Shown: piece by piece, positions 1 to 7,143 of the stretch
Position numbering within the stretch: position 1 is the first letter of the stretch
How the letters are laid out: each line of letters opens with the position of its first letter
Source of the DNA: Halobacteria archaeon
GTDB taxonomy: Bacteria > Pseudomonadota > Gammaproteobacteria > UBA9214
NCBI GenBank assembly: GCA_013041945.1
Contig: JABDRC010000266.1
Span: forward strand, 1 to 7,449
Direction: 5' to 3'
DNA: 7,449 nt
Notes under the pieces: generated by a model
What the model saw: the letters and a program-made list of their open reading frames with translations, nothing else
What the model was told of the DNA's origin: nothing
Database searches by the model: none
Position numbers and translations under genes: made by a program

Positions 1-1059
1 GCCCTGCTGGAAAGCGCGCCGCGGGTATTGCTCACCTGGCACCGGGAACAGGACGGCGAACTGCGCACGCCGAGCCCCTGGCTGGCACGCATCGAGGTGT
101 TTCATGCGCTGGCCTGGCAACATGACCTGCAGGATACGGCACTGGCGACACTGCTCGATCACCCCCTGACCCGCGTGCGTGGACACCACCCGCTGGCGGC
201 GCCACGCCCTGCCCGGCAACCGCGGGTGCAACTGCCCGCCGCGGCACTACCGGGCGAACTGTCGGTCAGTGCACACGCCACATTGATTGACTGCCCGTAC
301 CGGTTCTTTGCCACCAGCGGCCTGCGACTGAAAGCACGCGAGGAAGTCAAACGGGCACTGGAGAAGGCCGAGTACGGCACGCTGGTGCACGAGGTGCTGG
401 AGGTATTCCACGCCGGCAGGGACGGCTACCCGGCGCCACTGCCGCAACCGGTTACCGACGAGCAGCGTGAAACCGCCATCAAACAACTCAAGCAGGTCTC
501 CCGACAGGTATTCGACCGCGAACTGGAGGACAATTTCGAGCATCGCGCCTGGCTGCGGCGCTGGCTGGTGCTGGTCGAACACTACATCGACTGGCTGATC
601 GGCCAGCAGGCCGAATGGCATTTCGAGGCCGGCGAACGCAAAGGTGAGCGCAGGCTCGCCGGGGGGCAGTTGCTGATCGGCCGCATCGACCGCGTCGACA
701 GCGGGCTGCACGGCGCACAGGTCAGCGACTACAAGACCGGTGCGGCGCCGAAACAGGCCGAGGTCGACAGCGGCGAGGCAGTACAACTGCCCTCCTACGC
801 ACTGCTGGAAGAAACCGTGCCGGCCGCCGTGCAATACATACAGCTCGGCAGGATCAACAACAGGAACACGGTCAGGACCGGCAGCCGGCTGGACGGTGCG
901 GCACTGGCAGACCTGTCACAGGCGGTCCTGGTACGACTGGAAACCGTGCTGGATGAAATCGCCGCCGGTATCCCGCTGCCGGCCTGGGGTGACGAGGACA
1001 CGTGCCGCCACTGCGAAATGAACGGCCTGTGCCGCAAACAGTCGTGGCCCGACCCATGA
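1..1059 (+). CDS. AddB-like DNA repair nuclease, PD-(D/E)XK with Fe-S cysteines (3' part)
   Basis: The reading frame is open from base 1 to the TGA at 1057-1059, so the gene begins outside the window; 352 C-terminal residues are visible. The end is a RecB-family PD-(D/E)XK nuclease domain. In visible-residue numbering, H130 lies in YGTLVHE, D230 in GRIDRVD, D243 and K245 in SDYKTG, and Q262 and Y266 follow. Cys98 (CPYRFFA) plus C335-x2-C338-x5-C344 reproduce the AddB pattern of one cysteine before and three after the nuclease core, which in AddB binds a 4Fe-4S cluster. The protein probably pairs with the helicase encoded next to process DNA double-strand breaks in the cytoplasm. From memory it resembles the gammaproteobacterial 'probable DNA repair protein' family related to AddB (TIGR03623). 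The N-terminal helicase-like half is not visible, so whether it keeps ATPase motifs is unknown. Confident in the domain; the exact family name is less sure. Confidence 0.88.
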   Translation, partial: ALLESAPRVLLTWHREQDGELRTPSPWLARIEVFHALAWQHDLQDTALATLLDHPLTRVRGHHPLAAPRPARQPRVQLPAAALPGELSVSAHATLIDCPYRFFATSGLRLKAREEVKRALEKAEYGTLVHEVLEVFHAGRDGYPAPLPQPVTDEQRETAIKQLKQVSRQVFDRELEDNFEHRAWLRRWLVLVEHYIDWLIGQQAEWHFEAGERKGERRLAGGQLLIGRIDRVDSGLHGAQVSDYKTGAAPKQAEVDSGEAVQLPSYALLEETVPAAVQYIQLGRINNRNTVRTGSRLDGAALADLSQAVLVRLETVLDEIAAGIPLPAWGDEDTCRHCEMNGLCRKQSWPDP

Positions 1060-4000
1060 GCGGCAATCCGTCACTGGCAGCCACCGATCCGCACCGGGAT
1101 GCCAGCGTGCACGCGTCGGCCGGGACCGGCAAGACCTGGCTGCTGGTTACCCGCGTGCTCCGCCTGCTGCTGGCCGGCGCAAGCGCCGACAGCATCCTGG
1201 CCGTCACCTTTACACGCAAGGCGGCCGCCGAAATGGAGCTGCGCATCATGGAGCGGCTGCATGAACTGGCGTGTGCCGGTCCGGACAAACTTGTCGAACT
1301 GTTGCAACAGGCCGGCATCGAGCCGGAAACCGGCATCCCGCAGCGGGCCGCGCAGCTCTACGAAGCTGTGCTGTGCAGCCCGCGCCGCCTGCGCTGCACC
1401 ACCTTTCACGCCTTTTGCCAGGACCTGCTGCAGCGCTTCCCGCTGGAGGCCGGCATTGCCCCCGGCTTCGAGGTGGTGGAAAAAACCGGCCAGCTGGAAC
1501 AGGCCGCCTACGATGCACTGCTGGCCGAATCCATGCGCACGCCGGAGCACCCGGTCACGCGGGCACTCGACCGGCTGGCCACGGACTGCGACAGTCTCGA
1601 CAGCGCACAACAGGCACTGCGCTCCTTCCTTGCACAGCGCAGCGACTGGTGGGCATGGACTTCCGGCGAGGACAATCCGCTGGACTTTACCGTGGCGTCA
1701 CTCACGGCATTCCTCGATATCGATCCGGATGCGGACCCGCTGGCCGGCTACCCGGACGATATACAACGCGCACGGCACAAGGCCTTTGCGGACCTGCTGA
1801 GAGACAACACACCAGGCGACGGCAAGCTTGCCGCACACATCGAAAGCGCACTGGAAAACGAACTGTCCGGCCGTGAATACATGGATTCAATTACCGATGC
1901 CTGGCTAACCAAAACAGGGGATCCACGCAAACGCAAGTCCACGCCGACCCAGCAAAAGCGCCTGGGACCGGAGCGCGAGGAACGTTTCCTGTCATTGCAT
2001 GAAGAAGGCTGCGCGGAACTGCTGGCCCTGCACGACGCCATCGCGCGCAGGAACAGTCTCGCGCTCAATGCGGCCTGGTACCGTGCCGGCAGTGCCCTGC
2101 TCGAGCACTACCAGCGCATCAAGCGTGAGCAGCGGGTGTTCGATTTTGCCGACCTGGAATGGCTGGCCTGCGAACTGCTCAATCGCAGTGCACAGGCCAG
2201 CTGGGTGCAGTACAAGCTCGATGCGCGCATCGACCACCTGCTGGTCGACGAGTTTCAGGACACCAATCCCACGCAGTGGCGGCTGTTGTTGCCCTTGCTG
2301 GAAGAACTGGCCGCGGGCGATGCCGGACGCCAGCGCTCGGTATTCCTGGTCGGTGACCGCAAACAGTCCATCTACAGTTTCCGGCGCGCCAACCCGACCC
2401 TGCTGGAAACGGCGTCCGGCTGGCTCGAGCAACATCGTAACGCGCAGCGCTATCCGCTCAATCATTCGCGGCGCTCGGCGCAGGCCGTCATGGAATGCGT
2501 CAACCGGGTCTTTTCACAGGCGGACATGCAGGGTTTGCTGGCCGACTTCGAGCCGCATGACACGCATCTGCCCGACGTGTACGGCTACGTCGAACTGCTG
2601 CCGCTGTTCACGGGCACGCAAGACGATGACAGGCCGGACACACCTTCCGCCGCAGCAATCGAATTGCGCAACCCGCTGCACGCGCCCCGTGTTACCGACA
2701 GTGCTGCGGCTTACCTCGACGAAGGCCGGGCCATCGCAGGCACCATCCTGCGCCTGCGCGCGGCAGGCGCCACGGTGGAGCGGGAGGGGGAGGTCCGCCC
2801 CCTGCGTTACGGCGACATCATGATCCTGCTGCGCCAGCGCACCCATGCCGGGGCCTATGAAAAGGCGCTGCGCGAGGCCCGCATCCCCTGCCTCGGCGCC
2901 AGCCGCGGGCTGCTGCTGGAGAACCTCGAGGTGCGCGACCTGGTGGCGCTGCTCACCGGCCTGATCTCGCCCTATGACAATCTCGCACTGGCGCAGGCAC
3001 TGCGCTCGCCGCTGTTCGATCTCGACAGCGAACAGCTGTTGGCACTGTGCGACGACAGCAGCCACTGGTACGCGCGCCTGGAACAGCTTGCCGGTACCGG
3101 CGAACAGCCCTGGCAGGACATTCACGGCCTGCTTGCGCGCTGGCGGCTGCTGGCCGGGCAATTGCCGGTGCATGACCTGCTCGATCGCATCTTCCACGAG
3201 GGTGAAGTCGTGCAGCGGTACGAGGCCGCCTTCCCCGCCACGCTGCAGCCGCGCATCCGCGCCAGCTTCACCCGTTTCATCGAGCTGGCGCTGGAGCTCG
3301 ACAACGGACGCTATCCCAGCCTGCCCCGCTTCCTGGACCTGCTGGCACGCCTGCGCGAGTCCGACCAGGACCAGCCGGACGAAAGCGCACCGGACGACAG
3401 CCCCGGGGACCGGGTGCGGCTGATGACGGTGCACGCGGCCAAGGGCCTGGAAGCGCCGGTCGTCTTTCTCGCCGACGCGGCCATCGTGCCGAAGGACCGC
3501 AGCGCCTGGAGCGGCTGCGTGGCCTGGCCGGACGATGCCGACCGCCCGGACCTGATCGTGCTTGCGGCGCGCAGCAGCAATCGCGACAGCCGCACGCAGC
3601 AGCTGCTGGATACCCGGGCCGCTGCACAGCGCAGCGAGGACGCCAACCTGCTGTACGTTGCACTGACCCGTGCGCGCCAGTACCTGTTCATATCCGGCAG
3701 CGCGAAACCGAACGCCGCCAACACCGGCTGGTACGGCCGGCTCGAAAATGCCCTGGCAGACTGCATGCGCAGTGACGACGGTCATCCCTGCATCAGCTCG
3801 GGCACGCGCCAGCAGCCGGACAAGGTCATTCCCGGCCCGGAAGACAGCGTCCCGGTTGATCCGGCGCTGGCCCGGCCGGTCATGACTGCACCACGCGATC
3901 TGCCGATTGCGCCGAGCCGGCTGTCGCTTGCCAGCGAACACACTCACACCGATGTGGACGGGCGTGAACGCGGCATCGCCCTGCACCTCATGCTCGATCA

Positions 4001-4466
4001 CCTGACGCGTACGGACGCAGTGCAAACCGACACCCTGTACACGACGATCGCCAACCGGCTGCAACGCAGTGCAGACGATGCGGAACTGCAGGCCTGGTGG
4101 AGCGAGGCACGGAACACCGTCGCACATCCCGACCTGGCATTGCTGTTCGATCCCGCGCGGTATACCAGCGCATTCAACGAAGCGCCTGTGCAGTACCTGA
4201 CCGGCGATCGCATGGTCTACGGTGTGATCGATCGCCTGGTGGTCAGGGACGACAGCGTCCTGGTGATCGACTACAAGTCGCACCTGCATGCAGACCGCAC
4301 CGGTGTTCAGCAGCTGGCCGCCGGCTACCGCTCGCAACTGGACTGTTACGCACGGGCCGCCGCGTGCCTCTGGCCGCACCACACGGTGCGGGCCGGGCTG
4401 CTGTTTACCGCCGGTAATGAACTGGTCTGGCTGGATGGGTTACAATCCGCTGCCGGCACCGATTAA
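1056..4466 (+). CDS. UvrD/AddA-like helicase-nuclease (RecB family), double-strand break repair
   Basis: A 1136-residue superfamily 1A helicase with a C-terminal nuclease, about the length usual for AddA. Helicase motifs in order: Walker A ASAGTGKTW (K26), motif Ia TFTRKAAAEM, Walker B VDEFQDTNPTQW (D398, E399), motif III GDRKQSIYSFRRAN (about 433-446), motif V TVHAAKGLE (791-799) and motif VI YVALTRAR (R872, R874). An AddA-like stretch LTKTGDPRKRK lies between motifs Ia and II. The nuclease shows H977 (GIALH), D1059 (GVIDR), D1072 and K1074 (IDYKS), Q1094 and Y1098, so all catalytic positions look intact. It should unwind and cut DNA ends with its AddB-like neighbour and hand single strands to RecA. 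The ATG at 1056 was chosen because it overlaps the upstream stop as ATGA and puts Walker A at residue 26; a GTG at 1002 is in frame but overlaps the neighbour by 58 bp. No clear Shine-Dalgarno precedes 1056, which fits translational coupling. It could be named AddA, or RecB-like. Confidence 0.93.
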   Translation: MSGNPSLAATDPHRDASVHASAGTGKTWLLVTRVLRLLLAGASADSILAVTFTRKAAAEMELRIMERLHELACAGPDKLVELLQQAGIEPETGIPQRAAQLYEAVLCSPRRLRCTTFHAFCQDLLQRFPLEAGIAPGFEVVEKTGQLEQAAYDALLAESMRTPEHPVTRALDRLATDCDSLDSAQQALRSFLAQRSDWWAWTSGEDNPLDFTVASLTAFLDIDPDADPLAGYPDDIQRARHKAFADLLRDNTPGDGKLAAHIESALENELSGREYMDSITDAWLTKTGDPRKRKSTPTQQKRLGPEREERFLSLHEEGCAELLALHDAIARRNSLALNAAWYRAGSALLEHYQRIKREQRVFDFADLEWLACELLNRSAQASWVQYKLDARIDHLLVDEFQDTNPTQWRLLLPLLEELAAGDAGRQRSVFLVGDRKQSIYSFRRANPTLLETASGWLEQHRNAQRYPLNHSRRSAQAVMECVNRVFSQADMQGLLADFEPHDTHLPDVYGYVELLPLFTGTQDDDRPDTPSAAAIELRNPLHAPRVTDSAAAYLDEGRAIAGTILRLRAAGATVEREGEVRPLRYGDIMILLRQRTHAGAYEKALREARIPCLGASRGLLLENLEVRDLVALLTGLISPYDNLALAQALRSPLFDLDSEQLLALCDDSSHWYARLEQLAGTGEQPWQDIHGLLARWRLLAGQLPVHDLLDRIFHEGEVVQRYEAAFPATLQPRIRASFTRFIELALELDNGRYPSLPRFLDLLARLRESDQDQPDESAPDDSPGDRVRLMTVHAAKGLEAPVVFLADAAIVPKDRSAWSGCVAWPDDADRPDLIVLAARSSNRDSRTQQLLDTRAAAQRSEDANLLYVALTRARQYLFISGSAKPNAANTGWYGRLENALADCMRSDDGHPCISSGTRQQPDKVIPGPEDSVPVDPALARPVMTAPRDLPIAPSRLSLASEHTHTDVDGRERGIALHLMLDHLTRTDAVQTDTLYTTIANRLQRSADDAELQAWWSEARNTVAHPDLALLFDPARYTSAFNEAPVQYLTGDRMVYGVIDRLVVRDDSVLVIDYKSHLHADRTGVQQLAAGYRSQLDCYARAAACLWPHHTVRAGLLFTAGNELVWLDGLQSAAGTD

Positions 4467-4474
4467 TCACCCTT

Positions 4475-4487
4475 TATAATCAATATT
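4475..4487 (+). promoter_or_regulatory. Putative promoter -10 box (TATAAT) for the thioredoxin-TPR gene
   Basis: A perfect TATAAT lies at 4475-4480 in the 21-bp gap after the helicase stop codon, inside an AT-rich patch (about 4461-4530) in otherwise GC-rich DNA. No good -35 hexamer is present: 17 bp upstream reads GCCGGC. The usual spacing from -10 to the transcription start would place +1 at about 4487-4488, on the A of the ATG. This would give the thioredoxin gene its own, possibly leaderless, transcript. The -10 match is seen directly; activity and start site are inferred. Confidence 0.45.
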
Positions 4488-5351
4488 ATGAACGAGTTAC
4501 CGCTGATAACTGATGTAAGTAATGAATCATTCAAGACGCTGGTCACCGAGCGCTCGCGGGCGCTGCCGGTCCTGGTCGACTACTGGGCCGACTGGTGCGG
4601 CCCCTGCCAGATGCAGATGCCGGTCCTGAAAAAACTGGTCGAGGACTACAACGGCGGCTTTGCGCTGGCCAAGGTCAATACCGATGAACAGCGCGAACTG
4701 GCACGCACGCACAATATCCGCAGCCTGCCGACCATGCGCCTGTACCGGAATGGCGAGGTGGCGGAAGAAATACTCGGTGCGCAGACCGAGAGCACGCTGC
4801 GTATTCTGCTGGACCGTTACGTGGAACGCGCCTCCGACACGCAGCGTGCGCAGGCCCGCGAACTGTGCGCGGCCGGCGAGGTGCAACAGGCCGTGGCGCT
4901 GCTGCAGGCGGCGCACCAGGCAGAACCCGACAATCACGGCCTGACCCTGGACTATGCCGAACTGTGTTTTCGTGCGGGCGATGCGGATGAAGCCGGCCGG
5001 CTGCTCGATGCCCTGCCCCGCGATATCCGCGACCAGCCCGGGGCCGTACGACTGCGCGCACTGCTGGAGTTTGCCGCAGCGGTGCCGGCAGGCCAGACGA
5101 CGGATGAACTCGAGTCGGCGGTCACTGCCCGGCCGGACGACAGCGAGAGCCGTTACCGGCTCGGCTGCGCTTACGTCATGGAGGAAAAGTACGAACAGGC
5201 GGCCGACACGTTCATGCACATACTGCAGCAGGACCGGCAGTTTCGGGACGATGCCGGGCGCAAGGCGCTGCTGGCGCTGTTCAGCCTGCTGGACGAATCA
5301 GATGAACGCATCGCCACCTGGCGACGCCGCATGTTCACCGCGCTCCACTAG
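4488..5351 (+). CDS. Thioredoxin-TPR protein, CnoX/YbbN-like co-chaperone/oxidoreductase
   Basis: 287 residues: an N-terminal thioredoxin fold (about 1-113) followed by helical TPR-like repeats to the end, the architecture and size of E. coli CnoX (YbbN). The active site is W36-C37-G38-P39-C40, with Pro45 in the following helix and the cis-proline at P81 (SLPT). E. coli CnoX has SQHC at the active site and lacks thioredoxin activity, so this copy should be redox-active, more like the CnoX reported from Caulobacter. The residue aligned with E. coli Cys63 (LAKLDC) is Thr65 here (LAKVNT). TPR-like units are visible from about residue 121 (AREL, AGEVQQAVALLQ, then AGDADEAGRLLDAL) and near 227-245 (YRLGCAYVMEEKYEQAADTF). 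No signal peptide, so cytoplasmic; the family protects unfolding proteins and cooperates with GroEL/DnaK. The ATG at 4488 matches the N-terminus of E. coli CnoX to within a few residues. No Shine-Dalgarno is visible. The gene starts 21 bp after the helicase gene and meets dsbC tail to tail. Confidence 0.9.
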   Translation: MNELPLITDVSNESFKTLVTERSRALPVLVDYWADWCGPCQMQMPVLKKLVEDYNGGFALAKVNTDEQRELARTHNIRSLPTMRLYRNGEVAEEILGAQTESTLRILLDRYVERASDTQRAQARELCAAGEVQQAVALLQAAHQAEPDNHGLTLDYAELCFRAGDADEAGRLLDALPRDIRDQPGAVRLRALLEFAAAVPAGQTTDELESAVTARPDDSESRYRLGCAYVMEEKYEQAADTFMHILQQDRQFRDDAGRKALLALFSLLDESDERIATWRRRMFTALH

Positions 5352-5387
5352 GCCTGCAGGCCGGACTCAGGACGTACCGGCAGTCCG
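5351..5387. terminator. Inverted repeats between convergent genes, possible weak terminator
   Basis: The 15-bp gap between the two convergent stop codons holds a perfect 12-bp palindrome, GGCCTGCAGGCC (5351-5362). An overlapping inverted repeat CGGACT (5362-5367) / AGTCCG (5382-5387) has a 14-nt loop and is followed on the plus strand by TTTGT. Stems are short and there is no proper U-tract, so this may only slow polymerase or form a weak terminator. It partly lies inside the 3' end of dsbC. Confidence 0.25.
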
Positions 5388-6104
5388 TTTGTCCAGTTCC
5401 TGCACAAGCTTCTTGGCCGGCACATAACCCGGCAACAGGGAACCGTTCTCCATCAGGATGGCCGGTGTCCCGGCCACACCCATTTCCATACCCAGGTCGA
5501 AGTGGTCCTTGACCGGATTGGTGCAGTCCGATTTCGGCAGTTGCTTGCCGGCCTTGGCGCTGGTCATCGCGCTGTTGCGGTCCTCGGCACACCACACGGA
5601 GACGGCCTTGGCGAACGACGGTGTATCGGGACCGCTGCGCGGGAAGCTGAGATAGCGCACGGTGATGCCCTGCGCATTGTAGTCGCCGATTTCGTTGTGC
5701 AGCTTGCGGCAATAGCCGCAATCGATATCGGTGAACACCGTAATGGTGTGGCGCGACTGCTTCGCCGGGAACACGATCATGCTCTTTTCATCGATACCGT
5801 TCAGGGTCTTGAGGCGGACCTTGCCGAGGCGCTGCTCGGTCAGGTCGGCGCGGGTTTCCATATCGATGAGCTTGCCCTCGAACACGTATTTCCCGTCATT
5901 ACTGACATAAAAGATATTCATGCCGACCAGCACTTCGGAAATGCCCTTCAGCGGCGATGGACTGACCTGGTCGATGGCGTGGTTCGGGATGGCCCTCGAC
6001 AGCGACTCCCTGACGACCTTTTCGACGCTTTGTTCAGCTGCGAGGTAGCCTGTGGCCAGCACGCCGGACAGCAGCAGGCACAGGGCGACAATACGTTTTT
6101 TCAT
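5367..6104 (-). CDS. dsbC: Periplasmic thiol:disulfide interchange protein DsbC
   Basis: 245 residues from the ATG at 6104. The signal peptide is MKKR, then a hydrophobic stretch (5-21) ending GYLAAEQ, probably cut after A23; L at -3 is not ideal. A DsbC dimerisation domain follows (about 24-90), then a linker and thioredoxin-like domain with active site C129-G-Y-C132. A second pair, C172 and C194, and the cis-proline T213-P214 stand at exactly the offsets found in mature E. coli DsbC (98/101, 141/163, 183), so the structural disulfide is conserved. It isomerises wrong disulfides in the periplasm as a V-shaped dimer and would be kept reduced by DsbD, which is not in this window. The frame extends upstream to 6164, but only a start at 6104 (or 6116, four residues longer) puts a charged MKKR head before the hydrophobic core. 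It lies 96 bp downstream of xerD on the same strand. No strong Shine-Dalgarno is seen. Confidence 0.95.
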   Translation of the reverse strand: MKKRIVALCLLLSGVLATGYLAAEQSVEKVVRESLSRAIPNHAIDQVSPSPLKGISEVLVGMNIFYVSNDGKYVFEGKLIDMETRADLTEQRLGKVRLKTLNGIDEKSMIVFPAKQSRHTITVFTDIDCGYCRKLHNEIGDYNAQGITVRYLSFPRSGPDTPSFAKAVSVWCAEDRNSAMTSAKAGKQLPKSDCTNPVKDHFDLGMEMGVAGTPAILMENGSLLPGYVPAKKLVQELDKRTAGTS

Positions 6105-6200
6105 AATGGATACCATTGGGGTTAGCGGGCTCGGGTGTGATGTGCAGGTTTGACCATCCTGCAAACGTCTAAGTTTCAGTTAATTATGGGTACCGGCGGC
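6105..6200 (-). other. xerD-dsbC intergenic region with small inverted repeats
   Basis: This 96-bp spacer is partly AT-rich (6165-6190). It holds TGCAGG (6143-6148) / CCTGCA (6158-6163), a 6-bp stem with a 9-nt loop. At its right end GCGGC (6196-6200) / GCCGC (6204-6208) puts the xerD stop codon in a three-base loop. Neither hairpin is followed by a U-tract on the minus strand, so I do not call a terminator. A CATAAT on the minus strand (5 of 6 to the -10 consensus) has no matching -35. dsbC may have its own weak promoter here or be read through from xerD. Confidence 0.3.
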
Positions 6201-7115
6201 TCAGCCGCGTGGATGGTGCTTCGTATGGAGGTCCTTCAGCCGTTCACGGGCCACGTGAGTATATATCTGTGTTGTCGACAGGTCACTATGGCCCAGCAGC
6301 ATCTGTACCACGCGCAGGTCTGCACCGTGATTCAGCAGGTGCGTGGCAAAGGCATGGCGCAGGGTGTGCGGCGAGAGAGGTTTGCTAATACCTGTTTTTA
6401 CTGCATATTCCCGCAACCTGTACCAGAAGGCCTGGCGCGTCATGCCGGTCCCGCGGCGCGACAGAAAGATATGCCCGTCATCCTGCTGCGTGGCCAGGGC
6501 CGGCCGTCCTTCCTGCAGGTAGCGGGCCAGCCAGTCGAGCGCCTCCTCGCCGAGCGGCACGAGGCGCTCCTTGCCGCCCTTGCCGAGCAGGCGCACCACA
6601 CCCTGGTTCAGGTTCAGTTGCCCGCGGGTCAGGCCAACCAGTTCCGAGACCCGCAGGCCGCAGGCATACAGCAGTTCCAGCATGGCCCGGTCGCGCAGCC
6701 CGAGCAGTGCGCCCGGATCCGGCGCATCCAGCAGCTCCTCGACCTCCTGCTCGCTGAGTGAATCCGGCAGCGGGCGCCCGATGCGCGGTGTATCGATGCG
6801 CACGCTCGGGTCGTCACGGAGGCATCCCTCGCGCACCTGGTAACGGTAGAAGCGGCGCATCGAGGACAGCAGGCGGGCAGTGGTGCGCGGCCGCGCCCCG
6901 TCCGCGACCCGCTGCGACAGGTAGGCCAGCAGGTCTTCGCGACGCGCCGTGAGCAGGCCCCGGTCCTGCCGGACCAGCCAGCCCGCCAGCCCGCCGAGAT
7001 CATTGCGGTAGGCGGCCAGGGTGTTGTCGCTGAGACCGCGCTCCATCCACAGCGCGTCGGTAAAACGTTCGATGGCCTGCTGCTCCGCAGCAAGCCGGGC
7101 ATCATCCTGCGTCAC
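6201..7115 (-). CDS. xerD: Site-specific tyrosine recombinase XerD
   Basis: 304 residues from a GTG at 7115 (E. coli XerD has 298). An N-terminal SAM-like DNA-binding domain (about 10-105, with DALWMERGLSDNTLAAYR) precedes the catalytic domain. Catalytic residues are R155 (ACGLRVSEL), K179 (GKGGKER), H250 and R253 (SPHTLRHAFATHLL), H276 (LLGHSDL) and the nucleophile Y285 (TTQIYTHV). Their spacing matches E. coli XerD (148, 172, 244, 247, 270, 279), and the end HHPRG matches its HHPRA. The level of identity favours XerD over XerC or a phage integrase. It acts with XerC at dif, under FtsK control, to resolve chromosome dimers; no dif site is seen here. There is no in-frame ATG before the conserved region: a TTG at 7136 (311 residues) is the other start, with an in-frame TGA just upstream. 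GTG was preferred because it is closer to the E. coli N-terminus and the commoner start; neither has a convincing ribosome site. dsbC follows, as in E. coli. Confidence 0.95.
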   Translation of the reverse strand: MTQDDARLAAEQQAIERFTDALWMERGLSDNTLAAYRNDLGGLAGWLVRQDRGLLTARREDLLAYLSQRVADGARPRTTARLLSSMRRFYRYQVREGCLRDDPSVRIDTPRIGRPLPDSLSEQEVEELLDAPDPGALLGLRDRAMLELLYACGLRVSELVGLTRGQLNLNQGVVRLLGKGGKERLVPLGEEALDWLARYLQEGRPALATQQDDGHIFLSRRGTGMTRQAFWYRLREYAVKTGISKPLSPHTLRHAFATHLLNHGADLRVVQMLLGHSDLSTTQIYTHVARERLKDLHTKHHPRG

Positions 7116-7143
7116 GTTGACGACCGTCAGCGGCAAGCCTGGA

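Noticed and set aside
1099..1876. Overlapping plus-strand frames inside the start of the helicase gene
   Set aside because: Arg/Pro/Ala/Cys-rich translations typical of off-frame GC-rich DNA; the helicase motifs lie in the main frame.
4527..5219. 230-codon minus-strand open frame opposite the thioredoxin-TPR gene
   Set aside because: It is codon-aligned with a clear thioredoxin-TPR protein, its translation has no recognisable domain, and lack of TTA/CTA/TCA codons explains it.
6036..6104. Lipoprotein signal in DsbC because of a cysteine at residue 9
   Set aside because: The cysteine is in the middle of the hydrophobic core and is preceded by VAL, which does not fit a lipobox; an ordinary signal peptide is more likely.
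5502..6125. 207-codon plus-strand open frame opposite dsbC
   Set aside because: Codon-aligned shadow of dsbC; the DsbC cysteines and cis-proline at E. coli spacing show the minus strand is the coding one.
6143..6163. Rho-independent terminator after xerD
   Set aside because: The stem is 6 bp with a 9-nt loop and no run of T follows on the minus strand.
6150..6761. 203-codon plus-strand open frame opposite xerD
   Set aside because: Codon-aligned shadow of XerD, whose full catalytic set is visible on the minus strand.
6201..7115. Phage integrase or integron integrase
   Set aside because: Residue spacing, length and C-terminus match XerD, the next gene is dsbC, and no attachment site, repeat or mobile gene is nearby.
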